Below, in pieces: positions 57,973 through 64,000 of a stretch of 64,000 nucleotides of DNA. Within the stretch, counting starts at the first letter, position 1. The number at the start of each line of letters is the position of its first letter. The notes beneath the pieces were generated by a model, which ran no database searches, had not been told where the DNA came from, and worked only from the letters and a program-made list of their open reading frames with translations. This DNA is from Pelagibaculum spongiae (GTDB lineage Bacteria; Pseudomonadota; Gammaproteobacteria; Enterobacterales; Pelagibaculaceae). The stretch lies in the NCBI RefSeq assembly GCF_003097315.1, contig NZ_QDDL01000003.1, positions 372,001 through 436,000 of the forward strand, read 5' to 3'. Made by a program: the position numbers and the translations under genes.

Positions 57973-58005
57973 AAAAAACGGGCAGTCACCGAAGTGACTG
58001 CCCGT
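57973..58005 (-). terminator. Terminator of alaS
   Basis: Twelve-base perfect stem ACGGGCAGTCAC / GTGACTGCCCGT with a UUCG tetraloop on the minus strand and a T6 tail, eleven bases after the alaS stop. Confidence 0.92.
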
Positions 58006-58015
58006 TGCGATTTAA

Positions 58016-60628
58016 TTATCCAGCCAACCGCTGATTGAGCCATTGCTCAACCCCGGCTAGTGCACCATCCAACGCTGCAGGTTCGCTACCCCCCGCCATC
58101 GCCATATCCGGACGGCCGCCACCTTTACCACCGACTTGTTGTGCAACAAAGTTAACCAAATCGCCCGCTTTAACAGTTTTGATTAATGATTTGCTAACAC
58201 CCGCCAGTAAGCTGACCTTATCGCCATTGACCGCAGCCAATAACCAAACGCCCTTGTCAAATTTGCTTTTGAGTTGGTCGTTTAAATCCTTCAGACCTTT
58301 ACCATCGCCTTCTACTTTAGAAACCAACAGCTGAACACCCTCAACATCAATTGCAGTTGAGAGCAGGTCATTACCGGCATTACTGGCCAGTTTTTCATTC
58401 ATTTGTCTAAGCTGCTTTTCTAGCTCACGAACCCGCTCCAGATTCTGCTTGGCTTTATCTGCCAATTCATCTGGAGCCGCTTTAAACATGGCAGATACTG
58501 AATTGATACGATCTGATTGAGCGGTAACCCAAGCTTCAGCCGCTTCACCGGTCACTGCTTCAATACGACGAACACCAGCCGCAATGCCAGACTCGCTGAC
58601 AATTTTGCAATAACCAATATCGCCAGTACGTTCAACGTGGGTACCGCCGCATAATTCCATGGAGAAATCGCCCATGGTCAATACGCGAACTTCGCTGCCG
58701 TATTTCTCACCAAATAACGCCATAGCGCCTTTTTCTTGCGCTTGCTCTGGTGTCATTATTTCAGTCGAAACTTTCAGGTTTTCACGAATTTTTCGATTGA
58801 CCAAACGCTCTACTTGCAACAACTCTTCAGCAGTGACTGCTTCAGGGTGGGCAAAGTCAAAACGCAACCGCGCTGAATCGTTCAAAGAGCCTTTCTGAGT
58901 GACATGACGACCTAACAACTGACGCAATGCTTCATGCAACAAGTGAGTCGCTGAGTGGTTTAACGCGGTCGCGTCACGCACTTCAGTGTCGACCTTGGCT
59001 TCAATCAAATCACCAGCAACCACCGAACCAGACTTAACCACACCGTGGTGCAAGAATAAGCCGCCATCTTTGGTGGTATCAGTTACCTGGAAACTACCAG
59101 TTGCCGTCACCAGCAAACCTTTATCGCCAGCCTGACCACCTGATTCCGCATAGAAAGGCGTTTGATCGAGGATCAACAAACCCTGATCGCCTTCACTTAA
59201 TGCTTCAGATTTCTGATCGCCCGCATATAAATGAGCAATCTGTGAAGATCCAGTCCGATGCGCATAACCGGTAAATTCGGTTTTACCTTCCAGCTCCAAA
59301 CCTTCAGGCCGGTTGGCTGCAAAATTACTTGCCGCACGCGCACGCGCTCGCTGCGCTGCCATTTCTGCATCAAAACCGGCCTGATCCAAATCGAGATCTC
59401 GCTCACGGCAAATATCAGCCGTTAAATCGAGTGGGAAACCGTAAGTGTCATATAACTTGAACACGGTTTCGCCTGGCAATACTTTACCTTCAAGTTCAGC
59501 AATCGCTTGTTCCAGGATTTTCATACCCTGATCCAAGGTGCGCGCAAACTGTTCTTCTTCGATCCGCAGTACTTTTTCAACCCGTGCTTCAGATTCCGCC
59601 AGCTCAGGGAAGGCTTGGCCCATCTCTTTAGCTAATGGCGCAACCAGTTTAAAGAAGAAGCTGTCATTCAGACCTAACTTATGACCATGGCGCACTGCGC
59701 GACGAATAATTCGGCGCAATACATAACCGCGACCTTCATTAGAAGGCACCACACCGTCAACCACCAAGAAGGCGCAAGAACGGATATGGTCAGCAATTAC
59801 CCGCAAAGAGCGGTTTTCCAAGTCGTTAAAATCAGCCAGCTTAGCGACGGCTTTAATCAGACTCTGGAATAAATCGATATCGTAGTTATTGTGAACGTCC
59901 TGCATCACTGCAGCCAAACGCTCCAAGCCCATGCCAGTATCGATGCAAGGCTTTGGCAACGGCGTTAATACACCCTTGTCATCACGGTCGTACTGCATGA
60001 AAACCATGTTCCAGATTTCGATATAGCGATCGCCATCTTCTTCTGGAGTACCTGGAGGACCACCGGCAACATCAGCGCCGTGGTCATAGAAAATTTCAGA
60101 ACAAGGTCCGCAAGGGCCGGTATCGCCCATTGACCAGAAGTTGTCCTTGGCACCGCAGCGAGAAAAACGCTCAGCGGAAACGCCCATTTCCTTTAGCCAA
60201 ATATCTTCAGCTTCTTGGTCATCTTCATAAACGGTGATCCACAATTTTTCTTGTGGCAGGCCCATTTCTTTGGTCAAAAAGTCCCAAGCGTATTGAATCG
60301 CTTCACGCTTAAAGTAATCACCAAAACTAAAATTGCCGATCATTTCAAAGAAGGTGTGATGACGCGCGGTATAACCGACGTTATCCAGATCGTTATGCTT
60401 GCCACCGGCACGCACACAACGCTGGGAAGTCGTCGCCCGGGTGTAGTTACGAATATCATCACCCAAGAAAACGTCCTTAAACTGCACCATGCCAGCATTG
60501 GTAAACAGCAAGGTCGGGTCATTGCCCGGAACCAAAGGACTGGATGGCACACGCTGGTGACCACGCTCTTCGAAATAATTCAGGAAAGCTTCACGCAGAT
60601 CTGCGCTACTTACAAAACGGTTATCCAT
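58016..60628 (-). CDS. alaS: Alanyl-tRNA synthetase
   Basis: 870 residues, the normal length. Class II catalytic domain: [24 protein letters not shown] (motif 1 and 2 region), [21 protein letters not shown], and [12 protein letters not shown] for motif 3. The editing domain has the zinc motifs [11 protein letters not shown] and CGGTH. A coiled C-Ala region follows and ends [12 protein letters not shown], which is the DHHA1 signature. GAGG ribosome site before ATG. 13 bp downstream of recX, so likely co-transcribed with recX. Confidence 0.97.
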   Translation of the reverse strand: MDNRFVSSADLREAFLNYFEERGHQRVPSSPLVPGNDPTLLFTNAGMVQFKDVFLGDDIRNYTRATTSQRCVRAGGKHNDLDNVGYTARHHTFFEMIGNFSFGDYFKREAIQYAWDFLTKEMGLPQEKLWITVYEDDQEAEDIWLKEMGVSAERFSRCGAKDNFWSMGDTGPCGPCSEIFYDHGADVAGGPPGTPEEDGDRYIEIWNMVFMQYDRDDKGVLTPLPKPCIDTGMGLERLAAVMQDVHNNYDIDLFQSLIKAVAKLADFNDLENRSLRVIADHIRSCAFLVVDGVVPSNEGRGYVLRRIIRRAVRHGHKLGLNDSFFFKLVAPLAKEMGQAFPELAESEARVEKVLRIEEEQFARTLDQGMKILEQAIAELEGKVLPGETVFKLYDTYGFPLDLTADICRERDLDLDQAGFDAEMAAQRARARAASNFAANRPEGLELEGKTEFTGYAHRTGSSQIAHLYAGDQKSEALSEGDQGLLILDQTPFYAESGGQAGDKGLLVTATGSFQVTDTTKDGGLFLHHGVVKSGSVVAGDLIEAKVDTEVRDATALNHSATHLLHEALRQLLGRHVTQKGSLNDSARLRFDFAHPEAVTAEELLQVERLVNRKIRENLKVSTEIMTPEQAQEKGAMALFGEKYGSEVRVLTMGDFSMELCGGTHVERTGDIGYCKIVSESGIAAGVRRIEAVTGEAAEAWVTAQSDRINSVSAMFKAAPDELADKAKQNLERVRELEKQLRQMNEKLASNAGNDLLSTAIDVEGVQLLVSKVEGDGKGLKDLNDQLKSKFDKGVWLLAAVNGDKVSLLAGVSKSLIKTVKAGDLVNFVAQQVGGKGGGRPDMAMAGGSEPAALDGALAGVEQWLNQRLAG

Positions 60629-60641
60629 CTAATCCTCTAAC

Positions 60642-61088
60642 CTACCAATCTTGCTGCCGATGCATGGCAACCTTTACTTGAGAAGAATCAAATCCACGTC
60701 GAGCTAAAAAGGCTTGAACCTTGCGGGCATCATGCCCCACTTGCCAATTTTCGCCAAACCTTTTCAGGAGTTGCTGATACGCAATGTCACACCAGTCGGG
60801 CTGCAAACTTTCCAGCACTTCACCAGCTAACTCTCTATCAATACCTTTTACTGACAACTCTTGGCGGATTCGCATCATGCCATAGCCAGCGTCACAACGA
60901 TTGCGCACCAACATTTCACAATAACGCTGATCGCTTTGATAATTTTCGGCTACTACCCACTCCAGCACTGGCTTCAATGCGTCGGGGTCGGCACCTTTAG
61001 CTAACAACTTTTGTTGCAGCTCTTTTAATGAATGCTCCCGTCGTGAGAGCAAACCAATTGCCCTTACCCGGATATCCTGATCTTCCAT
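60642..61088 (-). CDS. recX: RecA regulatory protein RecX
   Basis: 148 residues. RecX binds RecA filaments and blocks their growth. The helical repeats are visible: RAIGLLSRREHSLKELQQKL, then YCEMLVRNRCDAGYGMMRIRQEL and VQAFLARRGFDSSQVK. I chose the ATG at 61088 over a GTG at 61184 because RecX proteins start close to the R-A-x-x-L-L-x-R-R-E-H-S motif. It lies downstream of recA with a terminator between, as usual in gammaproteobacteria. Confidence 0.88.
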   Translation of the reverse strand: MEDQDIRVRAIGLLSRREHSLKELQQKLLAKGADPDALKPVLEWVVAENYQSDQRYCEMLVRNRCDAGYGMMRIRQELSVKGIDRELAGEVLESLQPDWCDIAYQQLLKRFGENWQVGHDARKVQAFLARRGFDSSQVKVAMHRQQDW

Positions 61089-61282
61089 AGTGCTACAGAA
61101 ATCCTCAGCAGGGAAAATATTCGACACAGCAGTATAACGCAGCAACAACAAGGCTTCGACCTTCAGGCACTTTTTAGCTGCCACCGATCAACTAGACGAT
61201 TATTCATGCAAATTAATTATTTGATCCACCAGCTAAAACTCATTAACCAGTGCAATGTTCAGCCATAAAAAGTTTTAACCAC

Positions 61283-61322
61283 AAAAAAAGCCGCGCTTGC
61301 ATCGTAATGCAAACGCGGCTTC
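61283..61322 (-). terminator. Terminator between recA and recX
   Basis: Stem AAGCCGCG-CTTGCAT / ATGCAAA-CGCGGCTT with a CGTA loop and a T-run on the minus strand. In E. coli a similar recA terminator lets only a fraction of transcripts reach recX. Confidence 0.88.
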
Positions 61323-61358
61323 TCAGAGGATTTGGCAGATTAACGCACTGCCGGGAAG

Positions 61359-62453
61359 TTAGCCTTTTTTGCCAACTTCCTTAAGCGCAGCTTTACCTGC
61401 TGGCTTTTCTGCTGCCGCTTTCGCGTCAGTTGCTGCCTGTTTTTTATCTGCTTCTGCCTGCAAAGGATCAACCAACAGTTTTTTACGAATTTTCTGTTCA
61501 ATCTCGTTGGCAGTTTCAGGGTTGTCCTTCAGATACTGACGAACATTTTCCTTACCTTGGCCAATTCGAGTACCGGAATAGCTATACCATGCACCGGACT
61601 TTTCGATGATCTCTTCCTTGGCGCCCATGCTGATGATTTCACCTTCACGGGAAACACCTTCGCCATACAGAATATCGAATTCAGCCTGACGGAAAGGAGG
61701 AGCTACCTTGTTCTTAACAACTTTAACCCGGGTTTCGTTACCCAGTACTTCATCGCCCTTCTTGATAGCGCCGATACGACGAATATCTAAACGAACTGAA
61801 GCGTAGAATTTTAGTGCGTTACCACCACTGGTGGTTTCTGGGCTGCCAAACATGACACCGATTTTCATACGAATCTGGTTGATGAAGATAACCATACAGT
61901 TCGCTTGCTTGATGCTGCCGGTGATTTTACGCAGTGCTTGTGACATTAAACGCGCTTGTAAACCGACGTGGGCATCACCCATGTCGCCTTCAATTTCAGC
62001 TTTTGGCGTTAATGCCGCTACCGAGTCAATTACCACTAAATCTACTGCACCTGAGCGCACCAACATATCGGTAATTTCTAATGCCTGCTCGCCGGTATCT
62101 GGCTGAGAAACCAGTAACTCATCGACATTAACACCCAGTTTTTCGGCGTAGTTTGGATCTAACGCATGCTCGGCATCAACAAAGGCACAAGTGCCGCCTG
62201 TTTTTTGAGATTCAGCAATCGCTTGCAATGCCAGCGTGGTTTTACCAGAAGACTCCGGACCATAGATTTCAACTACTCGGCCTTTAGGCAATCCGCCTAT
62301 ACCCAGCGCAACATCCAAACCCAAAGAACCGGTAGAAATAGCAGGAATCGCTTTACGCTGTTCCTCGCCCAGGCGCATTACTGAGCCTTTACCGAATTGG
62401 CGGTCAATTTGACCGAGTGCCATGTCTAACGCTTTACGTTTTTGATCGTCCAT
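61359..62453 (-). CDS. recA: Recombinase RecA
   Basis: 364 residues. ATP-dependent strand-exchange protein and co-protease of LexA. Walker A is [13 protein letters not shown] (about residues 65-77), followed by [45 protein letters not shown], the L2 region [18 protein letters not shown] and [18 protein letters not shown]. The C-terminal tail is Lys/Ala-rich. An SOS box overlaps its promoter. Confidence 0.98.
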   Translation of the reverse strand: MDDQKRKALDMALGQIDRQFGKGSVMRLGEEQRKAIPAISTGSLGLDVALGIGGLPKGRVVEIYGPESSGKTTLALQAIAESQKTGGTCAFVDAEHALDPNYAEKLGVNVDELLVSQPDTGEQALEITDMLVRSGAVDLVVIDSVAALTPKAEIEGDMGDAHVGLQARLMSQALRKITGSIKQANCMVIFINQIRMKIGVMFGSPETTSGGNALKFYASVRLDIRRIGAIKKGDEVLGNETRVKVVKNKVAPPFRQAEFDILYGEGVSREGEIISMGAKEEIIEKSGAWYSYSGTRIGQGKENVRQYLKDNPETANEIEQKIRKKLLVDPLQAEADKKQAATDAKAAAEKPAGKAALKEVGKKG

Positions 62454-62481
62454 ACCATCCTCTGATAAACAGTGCGTTTTG

Positions 62482-62525
62482 CTGTATGTTAATACAGTTG
62501 TTTTGGTCTGGCAAAGAATCTTTGC
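62482..62525 (-). promoter_or_regulatory. recA promoter with LexA (SOS) box
   Basis: The 16-bp palindrome CTGTATGTTAATACAG (62482-62497) fits CTGT-N8-ACAG. On the minus strand a promoter with -35 TTGCCA and -10 TAACAT separated by 17 bp overlaps it, so bound LexA would block RNA polymerase. Confidence 0.88.
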
Positions 62526-62572
62526 AAATAAAATTTTCTAACAATCACTAGTCGTTGGCCAATAACTGATGA

Positions 62573-63049
62573 TTAGTCAGCCAGTTGCTTAAGCAGTTGA
62601 GACAAGGCAAAGACTACTGCCTGCGCTCTTACTGCCTGACGATCACCTATAAAATGCTGACAAATAGTGACAACATTTCCTTTAATTGAGAAGCCAAACC
62701 AAACCGTACCTACTGGTTTTTTTTCACTGCCACCATCTGGGCCAGCTAAGCCCGTGACAGAAATCGAGACTTCATTATTACGCTCAGCAGCACCAAGCGC
62801 CATAGCAGCAGCCACTTGTTGGCTAACCGCATCATGCTGATCAATCAGATCCATCGGCACTTGCAAGTAACGATTTTTGGCTTGATTGGAATAGGTAACA
62901 ATACCGCGCTCAAACCAGCCAGAACTACCGGCAACGGCGGTAACTGCATCGGCAATGCCACCACCGGTGCAAGATTCCGCCGTAACTAAAAACAGTTTCT
63001 TTTGCTGTAGGCGTTCGCCCACCGCTTGAGCTAATTGAAAAGCATTCAT
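62573..63049 (-). CDS. pncC: Nicotinamide-nucleotide amidase PncC (CinA C-terminal family)
   Basis: 158 residues. It deamidates NMN to nicotinate mononucleotide for NAD salvage. Motifs: TAESCTGGGIADAVTAVAGSS with the catalytic Ser, FERGIVTYSNQAK, SISVTGLAGPDGG and KPVGTVWFGF. It is the stand-alone short form, as in Pseudomonas and E. coli YgaD. I chose the ATG at 63049 because AGGAGG precedes it. Upstream of recA on the same strand, the usual order. Confidence 0.93.
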   Translation of the reverse strand: MNAFQLAQAVGERLQQKKLFLVTAESCTGGGIADAVTAVAGSSGWFERGIVTYSNQAKNRYLQVPMDLIDQHDAVSQQVAAAMALGAAERNNEVSISVTGLAGPDGGSEKKPVGTVWFGFSIKGNVVTICQHFIGDRQAVRAQAVVFALSQLLKQLAD

Positions 63050-63228
63050 GGCGCCTCCTGCGCTATCAGGCAAAAGTGAACCTGCATAAAATAAGTAACC
63101 CCACCACAGTTCGTCGCAGAACCAGCATTCTTGCAGGATCTCAAAAATGAGTAACTATATCGAATTCGTTTTGATCAGTAATCCATCCTGCTGAATCAAT
63201 CAGATTAACCGTAAAAAGCACTTCTCTA

Positions 63229-63257
63229 CTGGCACCTTGGACAGCGATTGCTACAAT
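63229..63257 (+). promoter_or_regulatory. Candidate mutS promoter
   Basis: In the 306-bp divergent region between pncC and mutS, CTGGCA (63229-63234) and TACAAT (63252-63257) are 17 bp apart and about 100 bp before the mutS ATG. Nothing else is recognised in this region. Confidence 0.35.
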
Positions 63258-63355
63258 GGCCGGCTGATTGGTTTGCTGAAATCAACAACAGCAGTGATCA
63301 GCCGAAATAACCCGTAGTGATTTCCAACCTCCACAGAGCGTAGAACAGTAGACTG

Positions 63356-64000
63356 ATGAGCAAAATCAAGGATAGCAAAAGCCCCCACACGCCAATGATG
63401 CAGCAGTACTTCAAGCTGAAAGCAGACCATAAAGATCATCTGCTGTTTTATCGTATGGGTGACTTTTACGAACTGTTTTATGACGATGCTAAAAAAGCGT
63501 CCAGCTTAATGGATATCACCCTGACCTCCCGTGGTAATTCGGGCGGCGAGCCAATCCCCATGGCTGGTATCCCTTATCATGCTGCCGAAGGTTATCTGGC
63601 ACGACTGGTAAAAATGGGCGAAACCGTCGCCATTGCTGAGCAGTTTGGCGACCCGGCGACCAGCAAAGGGCCAGTCGAGCGCAAAGTTGCTCGAATTGTC
63701 ACGCCTGGCACGGTGAGTGATTCTGCGCTGCTTGATGAAAAAAATGACAGCTTGCTCGCCACATTGGTTAGTTATAAAGGTCGCTTTGGCTTAGCCGTTT
63801 TAAATATGGCCTCGGGTCAGTTCAGCTGCTGTGAAGTAGACGACGGCGAAGCCATGCTGTCGGAAATCCAGCGAATCAATCCAGTTGAGCTGTTGATCCC
63901 TGAAGATTTAACGCCACCCGCAGTACTAAAAGCCCGCAGAGGTTTGCGGCAAATGGCACCGTGGCATTTTGAAATCGACAGTGCCCGCCACTGTCTATTA
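63356..64000 (+). CDS. mutS: DNA mismatch repair protein MutS (5' part; continues past the window)
   Basis: 215 codons are visible. The mismatch-recognition domain I is clear: [20 protein letters not shown], then [14 protein letters not shown] with the F-x-E that stacks on the mispair, [13 protein letters not shown], and AEQFGDP (usually CEQ-hydrophobic-GDP; here Ala replaces Cys and Phe the hydrophobic residue). [12 protein letters not shown] and the start of domain II follow. The start ATG was chosen because it is the first in frame and gives the family N-terminus. Confidence 0.96.
   Translation, partial: MSKIKDSKSPHTPMMQQYFKLKADHKDHLLFYRMGDFYELFYDDAKKASSLMDITLTSRGNSGGEPIPMAGIPYHAAEGYLARLVKMGETVAIAEQFGDPATSKGPVERKVARIVTPGTVSDSALLDEKNDSLLATLVSYKGRFGLAVLNMASGQFSCCEVDDGEAMLSEIQRINPVELLIPEDLTPPAVLKARRGLRQMAPWHFEIDSARHCLL

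Overview
The window looks like a chromosomal segment of a marine-type gammaproteobacterium, possibly in the Oceanospirillales range (inference). The evidence is the gene order mutS / cinA-recA-recX-alaS-lysC-csrA-tRNA(Ser)-tRNA(Arg) array, which is conserved in Pseudomonas- and Enterobacteria-like genomes. It also carries a Na+-pumping oxaloacetate decarboxylase (oadGAB), an OmpK/Tsx-type porin, and a type I-F CRISPR-Cas locus.

Layout. 1-13 kb: a truncated secreted protein (TSP3 calcium repeats, He_PIG-like and DNRLRE-like parts, C-terminal transglutaminase-like domain), a stand-alone trpB, an OmpK/Tsx porin, a ThDP enzyme, an FAD dehydrogenase, a TSP3-OmpA lipoprotein, a TatD DNase and the tRNA hydroxylase trhP. 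13-19 kb: three tandem TcdA/TcdB-like (GT44-type) glycosyltransferase paralogues and a putative Cys-His-Asp enzyme, all on the minus strand and resembling host-directed effectors. 19-22 kb: a Tat-exported PhoD phosphatase and a periplasmic solute-binding protein. 22.5-40 kb: a complete type I-F CRISPR-Cas system on the minus strand (cas1, cas2-3, csy1, csy2, csy3, cas6f) followed by its leader and one very long array of 151 repeats and 150 spacers. A WYL-domain regulator lies just upstream of cas1. 41-43 kb: an EF-G-like GTPase. 43.8-49.1 kb: a second accessory region with two YopT-like (C58) cysteine protease candidates, the radical SAM gene yhcC with a partial duplicate, and one intact and two broken acetyltransferase copies. 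49.5-54 kb: oadGAB and dusC. 54-55 kb: decayed DNA containing a dispersed repeat and a gene remnant. 55-64 kb: a small basic ORF, five tRNA-Arg(ACG), two tRNA-Ser(GCT), csrA, lysC, alaS, recX, recA (with an SOS box), pncC/cinA and the 5' part of mutS.

How the parts work together. The CRISPR operon, leader and array form one unit: Cas1 and Cas2-3 acquire spacers at the leader end, the Csy complex uses the crRNAs, Cas6f cuts the precursor and Cas2-3 degrades targets. The array holds exact spacer duplicates, a near-duplicate pair, and spacer pairs that appear to come from overlapping protospacers, including one pair from opposite strands. These are marks of repeated or primed acquisition and of recombination inside the array. 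The two effector-like regions suggest a lifestyle interacting with eukaryotes. The most notable accessory observations are the three GT44-like paralogues that lack the second Asp of DXD, and the yhcC duplication that brackets a YopT-like gene.
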